Below, one piece after another: positions 1 to 8,013 of a stretch of DNA of 64,000 bases. The number at the start of each line of letters is the position of its first letter. The stretch's first letter is position 1. The notes below the pieces were generated by a model. It saw only the letters and a program-made list of their open reading frames with translations. It did not search any database and was not told the origin of the DNA. The position numbers and the translations under genes are program-made. The stretch covers positions 186,001-250,000 of the forward strand of contig NZ_NPDM01000001.1 in the NCBI RefSeq assembly GCF_002812085.1, written 5' to 3'. The stretch comes from Leptospira levettii. Its GTDB lineage: Bacteria; Spirochaetota; Leptospiria; Leptospirales; Leptospiraceae.

Positions 1-397
1 TCAAATCACCTTCGGAATCAAATTCCTCTGAAACAAAAACTAAGTATTTTCCATCCGGAGAAATAGCAGGTTTAGATTCAGAAAAAGGATTATCAGTGAT
101 TGGAACAACGATTGAACTTTGTAAATCGCGAAACCAAACATCAAAATTTCCCTTTTGGTCAGTTGCGTAAAAAAGATACCTTCCATCTTTAGTCGTTGAA
201 CTATATAAATTGTTCCCCCTTTGAACAGTTAAAGGAAATGGTTTCGATTGTGTTGGCGAAAAATAATTTTTTGAAATTGCAGAATAGTCAAAATTAACAT
301 TCGCATACCTCACTTTACTTTGGAATAAAGCACAATTGATTGTGATTAATATGAGTAAAAGTAAGGATGACGGGAAAACCTTATGAATTTGCTTCAT
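1..397 (-). CDS. TolB/PD40-like beta-propeller lipoprotein (3' end outside window)
   Basis: The gene runs off the left edge; about 132 N-terminal codons are visible. The start ATG overlaps the stop of the upstream DUF1318 gene in an ATGA arrangement, so the two are translationally coupled. The N-terminus has a basic start, a hydrophobic run and a lipobox-like LITINC, so export and lipidation at Cys22 are likely. Further in, the motif PAISPDGKYLVF is typical of PD40/WD40-like TolB propeller blades, and a similar SSTTKDGRYLFYAT blade lies before it. Such proteins are periplasmic or envelope-anchored and usually mediate protein contacts. Specific function is not known. Confidence 0.75.
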   Translation of the reverse strand, partial: MKQIHKVFPSSLLLLILITINCALFQSKVRYANVNFDYSAISKNYFSPTQSKPFPLTVQRGNNLYSSTTKDGRYLFYATDQKGNFDVWFRDLQSSIVVPITDNPFSESKPAISPDGKYLVFVSEEFDSEGDL

Positions 398-969
398 TGG
401 TATTTTTCCCACCTTCCTGAAACTGTCTCGTAATATTCACCAATCGAGACTGTTTTATAATATTCTTCGGCTAACGACTGCTTAATTTTTGATAATTCGT
501 CTTCTTTTTTACCTTTTTTCTTTTGAATTGAAAGTTCTTTCTCCATAATGAACTTACGTGATTCATTTAGAAAAAGAATCACGTCTTCTACTCTCTTTTT
601 TTTAGCTGGTAGTTCATAATTACTAAATGTTGGAAGAGAAGGTGCAAGTGGATTTAATTTTACATAACCTTGTGGTGTTTCACCCAGAATTCCATGTGCT
701 TTGTATTTTTTGATTTCAGGAGAAAGGTAATTCAAACGAATTCGATGTGCTCGTATTTCTGGGTCTGAATCTTCTTTTGCTAATTTTTCCTGATTGTTCT
801 GACCATTTGTAGAGGATTGAATCGAACCGATCATCCAACCTTCTTTTTCTAATTCTCTATCCTCACCTACCATCTGTTTTTCGGCAGCTGTTTGGGCATT
901 GGTGATTGTAATTGGAGGTACTTTTAGGCTACAACCCATGAGTAAAAATGATAATAGAATTCGTTTCAT
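394..969 (-). CDS. DUF1318 / YdbL-like lipoprotein
   Basis: This is a 191-aa protein with a short signal sequence ending in LLMGC, so lipidation at Cys13 is likely. After the cysteine comes a beta-strand-like SLKVPPITITN segment, then TAAEKQMVGE and an ETPQGYVKL segment resembling DUF1318 (YdbL) proteins. The C-terminal half is lysine- and glutamate-rich and probably helical. It lies 7 bp downstream of the large AsmA/YdbH-like gene. In Escherichia coli, ydbH, ynbE and ydbL form an operon in which YdbH and the lipoprotein YnbE bridge the periplasm and YdbL modulates them. Here the lipoprotein and YdbL parts may be one polypeptide, which is inference. Confidence 0.6.
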   Translation of the reverse strand: MKRILLSFLLMGCSLKVPPITITNAQTAAEKQMVGEDRELEKEGWMIGSIQSSTNGQNNQEKLAKEDSDPEIRAHRIRLNYLSPEIKKYKAHGILGETPQGYVKLNPLAPSLPTFSNYELPAKKKRVEDVILFLNESRKFIMEKELSIQKKKGKKEDELSKIKQSLAEEYYKTVSIGEYYETVSGRWEKYQ

Positions 970-976
970 ACAAACC

Positions 977-3900
977 TCACTCTTGGTATGTTTGGATCTC
1001 GTTTTGTGCTCGTTTCAAAAAATTTGCAAGAGGCATTCTCTGTTGAGAAATTTTGCCATCTTCTAGTTTCATGATCAATGATAAGAGAGAACGATCAAAA
1101 TACACATCAGCATATACAAGCCCTCTTGATAAAGATATGTCGATTTTACTAATGGGATAACTGTCTGTAATACGATCGATAAAGAAGTTCTGAGCTGAAA
1201 TTACATTTAAAGCACTTTTACCAAAGTCACGACCAATTTGGAAAATTGAAAAAAACAAATCCAAATTAGCAATGGGTTCACTTAAATCCCTAACCTTAAT
1301 GTTTAAGTCTGCCTTTAATTTCCCATCATCAATTTTATCTCGCACTTTAGGTGCCATGAGTTGTTTTAAATCAATATCTCTAATGAGTAAATTTCCTCTA
1401 AACTCCATGTTTTTAGGATCTAAATTTCCTAAATTAAAAACTAAATTTTTACCTAAGATGATGCCATCCATAGAAAAGGATTTTAAGGATTCAATATTTG
1501 CAAAATTCTCTTTGTATTCGATAAATGCACTAAAGCCAGGTGAATCTTTTTGTTTTTTCACATATTCAAAAGGTAAGTTAGGGATATTTGGGTGAGTTCC
1601 AATCACTCTACCAATTGTTACATTTGGAGTATTCATTCGTCCGTAATTTTTAATGAAGATCGACTTATCTCCAATGATTAAACTTTCATCTGGTTTGAAG
1701 GCTAAATCATGTTGGATCGGAATTTTTGCATTAATTTCTTCCATCAAGTATGCCTTACAAGATTCTCCTGGGCATTTTTGATTGTTGTAAGACAAGGAAG
1801 GTAATTTTGAAAATAACTCTCCATTAATATCATAATCATTTATTTTTAAATTTAACCCTAAATCACCATGAACCGAAATTCCTTTTGCCAAATATTGTTT
1901 GGATGGAGAAACCACAGAAACATTCAAATCTAAATTGCCAAAATAAGGACCTAACGGTGGTTTTGGTTTGTTTAGTTTAACCAATTTTCCACTCAAAGAA
2001 GTTTTTAAAACTCCAGAAAATGCATTCACTTTCATTTGTTTGATTAGAATTTCATTTGAATTTGTACCATTGATAGTGAGATCTGTTGTAAGTTTCAGAT
2101 CTTTCATTTCTAAACCAGGCAAATCGGCAGAAAGGTTGGCATTTACATGTTTTGAACCTGGGATTTGCACATAACTTGCGTTAAGTTTTATTTTTGGTTG
2201 TTGGCCAAGTAAATTTTGCACAGGAGAAATTTTTTCCTTTAACACGAGTGGCAATACCAACAACAAGTTAGGAGTATTTAGTTTTAAATCGAGAGGTGAA
2301 ACTTGAGCGTTCAGAGTATCTCCTGGTTTCACATACCCTTTCAACTGAAGTTCAATGGCTTTATTTCCAGTGAGTGTCCTTTGGTCTAAGATAAGGTTTT
2401 GGATTTGAATTTCTTTGATCCCAAATGGCCTATCAAAAATTAAATGAGTGTTAATATCTAAATTTAAGTGGGATGCAGGTGACCTGGAACGATCGATTTG
2501 GTACCGAAATCCGTCTATATTAATATTCGAATTTACATGAATGTTCGCAAACGAATCAGCCGATGATTGTAATGCCAATTTTACTTTGCCAGCAATCCCC
2601 TGTGAATATTCAGCAAGTTGTAATTTTTCGAGTGAAGCTAAAACTTGAAATCCTGAAGATTGTGAATACTCACCTGACAAACGAATCTCAGATTGGTTAT
2701 AATTGAGCTGTGATGGTGAAATCGTAAGGGATTTTAGTTTTGGGAATGGAATTTCTGTCGTAGGTTCTTTCTCTGAAGCAAAGTCTAAATTTGCCGTTAG
2801 ATCTAAATTGGCTGTATCAAGTGCATGAGGTTTTTGATTCCCAATCTTTACGTACACTTTGTTCGCAAGTAGTTTTAAATTCGCTTTTGTTTGGTTCCAA
2901 TTTCCATGTATTCCAGTTCCAGCCAAAGAAAGATCTCCTGAAACCTTCATGAACGGAACAATTCCTTCTAATTGGTTTAATGAAGATTGTAGATCATCTA
3001 ACTTTAGTTCAGACGTTTCTACATCCACATTCACCTCTGGAGTCTCTGTGGAAAGTTTTGAAATAACACCTCCCAGTTTGAGCCACGTTTGCCCGATCAC
3101 ACGTAAGTCAAATTGTTGGATTTTTAACAGGTCTTCCTTTGGATCAAAATGTATGTCCGACAGAAGTCGGAATCCAGTTTGGACTTGTTTCCCTCTGACA
3201 TCTAAATTGAATTTGTCCTTCCCGATATCTGTTGCGAATAAAAACAACTCAGGTGATTCTGTACGGTCCCATTCAAATTGAAGTGACATTGGTAAGGTTT
3301 CTTTCCAATTCAATTGATTCGATTTAAATTCTATCGATAATGGTCGTTCTGAATTCAGATGAACCATGACTTCATCTAACTGATTGATGGCGTCTATATT
3401 CAAAGGAATTGAAGTGAATCGGTTGGTGATGAGTTTGGTTTGGAAGTCAAAATTCTGAATCGAAGCATATTGGATATTACCCGATTCCCGAATGTATTGG
3501 AGTGATACTCCTTGTAAGTTCAAATGAGCAGTTAACTGCAAGGGAAGATAGGTATTAATTTCTGTGAGTGGCGGACCAATTTCTTTTTTTGGTTTTTCTT
3601 CCTGTTTTGGATTTGGTTTTAGTAGGTGTGATACATTCCACTCTCCATTTTTCTCTTCTATCCGAATATTCGAATCAATCAAACTGATATCAGAGAATCG
3701 AATTTTTCCTAAAAACAAAAAGGGAAGGTTATAACGTATCCTGATTTCTTTTGCGCGAAAAAATGCATCACTAGCGAATGGTCCACCTGGGTATAATTTT
3801 AGGTCTTGGATTTCAATTCCATACAGTAAGGAAAAACTAGTGAACTTACCTTCCATTTTGACCAGAGTATACTGGGAAAGGAAATGGGGTACAAGCCAGT

Positions 3901-4012
3901 TGGCTGTAAAATGGTTAAAAACGAGTTTGTAGAGCAGAAAGAGGACAAATAGCCCTCGAAAGGTTTTGGTTTTGGCGATTCCTAAACTACTCTTCAGGAT
4001 TGGATTCATCAC
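977..4012 (-). CDS. AsmA/YdbH-like intermembrane protein
   Basis: This 1011-aa protein has one N-terminal membrane anchor (about residues 18-45), followed by a long periplasmic region rich in beta strands. Its repeated amphipathic strands, such as IRIRYNLPFLFLGKI and VEVETSELKLDDLQ-like segments, are typical of AsmA/TamB/YdbH bridges that form a hydrophobic groove for lipid transport between inner and outer membranes. The start is a GTG at 4012, followed directly by an ATG at 4009, with a GAGG ribosome-binding site eight bases before the GTG. Position next to a DUF1318 gene supports the YdbH-type assignment over other AsmA families. The assignment rests on fold-level features only. Confidence 0.65.
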   Translation of the reverse strand: MMNPILKSSLGIAKTKTFRGLFVLFLLYKLVFNHFTANWLVPHFLSQYTLVKMEGKFTSFSLLYGIEIQDLKLYPGGPFASDAFFRAKEIRIRYNLPFLFLGKIRFSDISLIDSNIRIEEKNGEWNVSHLLKPNPKQEEKPKKEIGPPLTEINTYLPLQLTAHLNLQGVSLQYIRESGNIQYASIQNFDFQTKLITNRFTSIPLNIDAINQLDEVMVHLNSERPLSIEFKSNQLNWKETLPMSLQFEWDRTESPELFLFATDIGKDKFNLDVRGKQVQTGFRLLSDIHFDPKEDLLKIQQFDLRVIGQTWLKLGGVISKLSTETPEVNVDVETSELKLDDLQSSLNQLEGIVPFMKVSGDLSLAGTGIHGNWNQTKANLKLLANKVYVKIGNQKPHALDTANLDLTANLDFASEKEPTTEIPFPKLKSLTISPSQLNYNQSEIRLSGEYSQSSGFQVLASLEKLQLAEYSQGIAGKVKLALQSSADSFANIHVNSNINIDGFRYQIDRSRSPASHLNLDINTHLIFDRPFGIKEIQIQNLILDQRTLTGNKAIELQLKGYVKPGDTLNAQVSPLDLKLNTPNLLLVLPLVLKEKISPVQNLLGQQPKIKLNASYVQIPGSKHVNANLSADLPGLEMKDLKLTTDLTINGTNSNEILIKQMKVNAFSGVLKTSLSGKLVKLNKPKPPLGPYFGNLDLNVSVVSPSKQYLAKGISVHGDLGLNLKINDYDINGELFSKLPSLSYNNQKCPGESCKAYLMEEINAKIPIQHDLAFKPDESLIIGDKSIFIKNYGRMNTPNVTIGRVIGTHPNIPNLPFEYVKKQKDSPGFSAFIEYKENFANIESLKSFSMDGIILGKNLVFNLGNLDPKNMEFRGNLLIRDIDLKQLMAPKVRDKIDDGKLKADLNIKVRDLSEPIANLDLFFSIFQIGRDFGKSALNVISAQNFFIDRITDSYPISKIDISLSRGLVYADVYFDRSLLSLIMKLEDGKISQQRMPLANFLKRAQNEIQTYQE

Positions 4013-4030
4013 AAGAATCGCCTCTAAGAT

Positions 4031-4372
4031 TTAATATTCGAAGGAGTCTTCAGCCTCTTCCAGAGTTTTGTATATCTCAAACACACTGGAAAGTTTGGTA
4101 ATTTCCATCAGGTTTTCGATATCGGAATTTAAGTTCGCAAAAACGAGACGTCCATTCAGTCCATCTATGTGTTTGTAGATGTTCAGAAACGTTCCCAGTC
4201 CAGCAGAATTGATAAAGGGAACCTTTTTCAAATCAATAATGAATTTGGGGACTTGGCCTTTTTTGATGTACTGTTCAATCTTTTCAGACAACTCGAACTC
4301 ATTTCCGGCTTTGATGGCACCTTCAATTTTAATGATGTGCACGTCGTTTTTACTAGTAACTTTGATTTTCAT
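4031..4372 (-). CDS. STAS-domain anti-sigma factor antagonist
   Basis: This 113-aa protein consists of a single STAS domain. The motif FINSAGLG carries the serine (Ser56) that is phosphorylated in SpoIIAA/RsbV-type antagonists. Proteins of this family bind and release anti-sigma kinases, or act as adaptors in signalling. It lies 18 bp upstream of the AsmA/YdbH-like gene and is transcribed in the same direction. No anti-sigma kinase gene is visible in the window, so the partner must be elsewhere. Confidence 0.9.
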   Translation of the reverse strand: MKIKVTSKNDVHIIKIEGAIKAGNEFELSEKIEQYIKKGQVPKFIIDLKKVPFINSAGLGTFLNIYKHIDGLNGRLVFANLNSDIENLMEITKLSSVFEIYKTLEEAEDSFEY

Positions 4373-4435
4373 AACCCTTCGGAAGGTGGTGTTGCCATAA
4401 GCATCAATCGAATTTACCGAATGTAAAGCAAATTT

Positions 4436-5248
4436 TTATGCATAGTGCAATAAATCTTTGCCGACTTTCCTAAGTTCATGTTTTCCTTGTGACAAATGAT
4501 TGCGAACTGCCTTTCTTGTGATGCCAAGCCATTTGGCAATCTCCCTTTCTGAAAAAAAACTTCGATCGAAGGCTCTTGTCCTACGTAACATCCAAATTTT
4601 TTTCTGTTTCCCATACCAATCCCTTCGTTTTGGGTCCGTAGTTTCATATAATTTTCTTGTGTAACGTGTGATCATAGAAGTGAGTCGTAAAAGCAATTGG
4701 CGATGTAGATTTCGTCTTTCTTCCCATTCTGAAAAAAATAAATTCTCATCCGATTGGTTTTCCCTCAATTTCCATAAGAGGAATTGTTTTAGATTTTGTT
4801 TCATGGGTAAATCGAATTGTAAGGAAAGGACTAAAGCCGTAAAGATAGGGAGTTTTTCTAGATTTGATTTTAGAATCTCTACTTTTTCTTCCATTGGATC
4901 TTCCTCATTGGCTGGGTTTGAGTAATTCCAAAGTTGTAAATACAATTCCCCTGCTTCAGGAATTTCTGAATTGCGAAAACGATTTCTGTATTGGTTGAAG
5001 ATATAAGTGACAAAAAATCCCAAAACATGAGTGAGTTGGTATTTTAAACTCAAAATCCACATTTTAGAAAATACTTCTAAAATGGTAACGACCATTTCAG
5101 AACTTTCATCTTCTGAGATGTTTCTTTTTTTGGCCAATCGATCAACCATCCAAATTGGCAAATATTCTCTTACAAGTCCAAGATCATTTGTGATCCTTGC
5201 TTGGCTGATCATCGGCAAAATTTTTTCATCTAATATCTTTGGTAACAT
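4436..5248 (-). CDS. sigma-70 region 4-like / HTH DNA-binding protein
   Basis: The protein is 270 aa from the ATG at 5248 (a TTG at 5254 is also possible). The C-terminal 40 residues, with FSEREIAKWLGITRKAV, form a helix-turn-helix resembling sigma region 4 (DNA recognition). The rest is helical, rich in Trp and Arg, and has an N-terminal part somewhat like sigma region 2. No clear match to a known sigma family was recognised. It sits 63 bp upstream of a STAS antagonist gene in the same orientation, which fits a role in a sigma/anti-sigma circuit, but that link is inference. Confidence 0.5.
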   Translation of the reverse strand: MLPKILDEKILPMISQARITNDLGLVREYLPIWMVDRLAKKRNISEDESSEMVVTILEVFSKMWILSLKYQLTHVLGFFVTYIFNQYRNRFRNSEIPEAGELYLQLWNYSNPANEEDPMEEKVEILKSNLEKLPIFTALVLSLQFDLPMKQNLKQFLLWKLRENQSDENLFFSEWEERRNLHRQLLLRLTSMITRYTRKLYETTDPKRRDWYGKQKKIWMLRRTRAFDRSFFSEREIAKWLGITRKAVRNHLSQGKHELRKVGKDLLHYA

Positions 5249-5343
5249 AGCCAAAGTTTTTATCGAAACAAGGAAACAATGAATACTACAATTTGATGTT
5301 TAACATTCGTTACAATCGATTAGAATGAAAATTAGATGTTAAA

Positions 5344-6717
5344 TTATGAACTTTTTAATTTAATTTTTTTATACAATAAAATCGAAACAGAGAGGAAAAC
5401 ATGGATTAAGTTAAAAAATACAAATGGTAAAAAACTCACGACGGAAACTCCCAATGAAGATGCCATAAATGCCCCACAACTATTCCATGGGATTAAGGGA
5501 GAAGTAATGGTTCCTGAGTCTTCTAATGCCCTTGAAATGTCTTTTTCAGGTATTTGTTTTTCAACCGCTAGCGTTCGGAATGCACGGGCGGGGATCACAA
5601 GGGAAAGATACTGGTCTGCAGTCATTAAATTCAGTAAAAAAGAAACACCCATCGTTGATAATAAAATGTCATATTGATCTTTAACCCATCGTTTGATTTG
5701 CAGTAGGATTTCATTGAGATACCCATAACCTTCTACCACCGCCCCAAACCAAACCGCACTTACGATCAAAATTTCTGTAGGTAATATTGAAACAATTCCG
5801 CCACCACTCAAAAATTGATCCCATGTGAGATTCCCTGTTTGAGATTTGTAACCCCAAACCAGAGACCGAAACATTTCAAACGAAACTCCAGATTCCAGGA
5901 TGGGAAATAAAAAAGCAGAAACGATACCGAGTAAGAAAGAGACACGCACTGGTAAATGGAACATGGAAGAACCAAATACGAGGAAAACAGGGATTAATTT
6001 CCAAAAGATGATTTTATTTTGGAGTAACTGCGACATTCCAATCTCGGTAGGCAATACGATCTCTCGGGATGGATCCCAAACAAATAAATTCAAAAGATAA
6101 AAACAAAAAACTGCCAAAAAAAAACTCATACATGTAGTCTTTAACATATGCCGTATATGAGTCCATATAGGAACGTGCGTTAAACTAGATGCCAAATTCG
6201 TTGTATCCGACAATGGAGACAGTTTATCTCCAAAATAACACCCGCTGACGATCGCTCCTGCTGCCATCACATCAGAGAATCCCCAGATTTTGGAAACACC
6301 CATAAGAGCAACACCTAACGTCCCTGCCGTTGTCCAAGAGGAACCAGAAACCATTGAAGCAATGGCCGAAACAATCGCAACAGAAGGTAAAAATAATTTT
6401 GGTTCAATAAGAATTGTACCAATTTGCATCATCGTGAGTAATACACCAGAGTATGCCCATGATGCGATGAGTAACCCTACTAAAAATAAAATCTCCATTG
6501 CAGGGAATACTGAGAGTAAATTTTTACGAAAGGCTGAGTGTAAAAAAACAAATTTATGATGTAACCTTTGTAAGTATGCAAGGCAACCAGCAAGGCATAA
6601 AGCCAAAGGATGAGGGTATGATACAATCCATACATACCTAAAAAATAAAATAGATACAACTAAGTAGAGTATGGGTGTGAGAGAAAAAAATATCGAATAT
6701 TTTTTTTCTCTCTCCAT
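5344..6717 (-). CDS. NhaC-family Na+/H+ antiporter
   Basis: This is a 457-aa membrane protein with about eleven to twelve hydrophobic segments. The central stretch SGSSWTTAGTLGVALMG, followed by SGCYFGDKLSPLSDTTNLA, is the signature of the NhaC / ion-transporter superfamily. The family exchanges cytoplasmic Na+ (or couples organic anions) for external protons. Length is close to the family norm of 450-500 aa. The gene lies 10 bp downstream of the NRAMP-related transporter and the two probably share a transcript. Substrate (sodium alone or another ion) cannot be decided from sequence. Confidence 0.88.
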   Translation of the reverse strand: MEREKKYSIFFSLTPILYLVVSILFFRYVWIVSYPHPLALCLAGCLAYLQRLHHKFVFLHSAFRKNLLSVFPAMEILFLVGLLIASWAYSGVLLTMMQIGTILIEPKLFLPSVAIVSAIASMVSGSSWTTAGTLGVALMGVSKIWGFSDVMAAGAIVSGCYFGDKLSPLSDTTNLASSLTHVPIWTHIRHMLKTTCMSFFLAVFCFYLLNLFVWDPSREIVLPTEIGMSQLLQNKIIFWKLIPVFLVFGSSMFHLPVRVSFLLGIVSAFLFPILESGVSFEMFRSLVWGYKSQTGNLTWDQFLSGGGIVSILPTEILIVSAVWFGAVVEGYGYLNEILLQIKRWVKDQYDILLSTMGVSFLLNLMTADQYLSLVIPARAFRTLAVEKQIPEKDISRALEDSGTITSPLIPWNSCGAFMASSLGVSVVSFLPFVFFNLIHVFLSVSILLYKKIKLKSS

Positions 6718-6727
6718 ATCAGTTTAA

Positions 6728-7975
6728 TTAGAAAAAAGTAATATTGACATAATAGATGGAAAATCCAAACAAAAACAAAATCCCAAACCAAGACAATAAA
6801 TTCATCCAAGGTTTTGGTCTTTCTTCTTTCGGAATTTCTTTTCCAAACAATATTAAATGATGGATCAATGCAAGTATCGGAGCATTTAAAAAGGAGACTG
6901 TTGTCGCAAAGTCGACTAAACTTTTCATATTGGTTCGGAAAAAAAGTAGGATAAAAATTGAGCCAATCCCAACGAGTAAAATCCAATACCAATACAATTT
7001 TTCTGTCGAAAACTTTTGCAAAGTTGGGAACAATCGTCTGCTTGCATTGGATACAACACGTGGGTATGCATCAAAACATGTTAAAGTTGTTGAAAACATG
7101 GTAAAAAAAGCCGCAACCAAGATAATGGGATAAGACCAAGATCCAATGGCAGTGGTATACAGTTTAACCAACTCAGAAGCAAATCCAACTGCTTGTGAAG
7201 AAAATTCCATACCTGTGTTGTACATCATATTGGAACCAAGAGCCAAAAAACAAACAGCAAGAAGTGTAGTTCCAATATAACCAATGTTAAAATCAATCAT
7301 GGCATATTTCATTGGGGGTAATTTTCCATCTGGAGTTTTTTTAGCAAGTGTCCAATCAGATTGCCATACAGCAGCTTCAATCGGAATGGGCATCCAACCC
7401 ATCAGAGCAATTAAGAAGGCAACATCAGCTAAGTTTCCTAATGAAAACGATTTCCCTTCTGTTGTTTGTTTTGGGATGTCTGCATAAAAGGATAAAACCA
7501 TAGCGACGATTGTTGCCACTGTGAGTAGCACTACAATCCACTTCATCAGTCCATCCAATGCTTGGAATTTACCGATTGCTAATAGTAAAAAACAAAATGT
7601 TAATATGATCGCACACAACATCCATGGTTCCATTGTTAAACCAAGTAAGTTAGAAAATAAACCTGATGTAACTAACGTTACTGTTGCGACAATGATACAC
7701 ATGGTTCCAACGGATATAAGGAAAAAAATCCAGATTGGTAATCTTCCCAAAGATTCATAACCATCTAACAATGATTTTCCGGTTACGATCGTATATTTTG
7801 TTCCCACAACAAAGAAGGGATACTTAATAAAATTGGCAAATATTACGACTGCGAGCAATCCATACCCATATACCGCTCCAGCTCGAGTGGATTGGACCAA
7901 ATGGGAAACACCCACGGCTGCTCCAGCATACAATAAACCAGGACCAAGATACGCTAAAAAAGGAAATCGTCTCAT
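6728..7975 (-). CDS. NRAMP-family transporter lacking canonical metal ligands
   Basis: The protein is 415 aa from the ATG at 7975 (a TTG lies three codons upstream), with about eleven membrane segments. The N-terminal GPGLLYAGAAVGVSHLVQST aligns with NRAMP TM1, and GWMPIPIEAAVWQSDW aligns with TM6. The TM1 metal-binding DPGN of MntH/DMT1 is replaced by G22-V-S-H25, and the TM6 segment has lost the usual MPH pattern. The scaffold is therefore NRAMP-like, but Mn2+/Fe2+ transport by the standard mechanism is doubtful. Similar sequences occur in Bacteroidetes, as I recall. It sits just upstream of the NhaC gene. Confidence 0.8.
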   Translation of the reverse strand: MRRFPFLAYLGPGLLYAGAAVGVSHLVQSTRAGAVYGYGLLAVVIFANFIKYPFFVVGTKYTIVTGKSLLDGYESLGRLPIWIFFLISVGTMCIIVATVTLVTSGLFSNLLGLTMEPWMLCAIILTFCFLLLAIGKFQALDGLMKWIVVLLTVATIVAMVLSFYADIPKQTTEGKSFSLGNLADVAFLIALMGWMPIPIEAAVWQSDWTLAKKTPDGKLPPMKYAMIDFNIGYIGTTLLAVCFLALGSNMMYNTGMEFSSQAVGFASELVKLYTTAIGSWSYPIILVAAFFTMFSTTLTCFDAYPRVVSNASRRLFPTLQKFSTEKLYWYWILLVGIGSIFILLFFRTNMKSLVDFATTVSFLNAPILALIHHLILFGKEIPKEERPKPWMNLLSWFGILFLFGFSIYYVNITFF

Positions 7976-8013
7976 TTTGGACAAAATGACGAAACAAGAA
8001 AGATTTTGCTACT

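Noticed and set aside
1272..3281. Plus-strand frames within the AsmA/YdbH-like gene
   Set aside because: Shadow frames with no ribosome-binding site or domain features.
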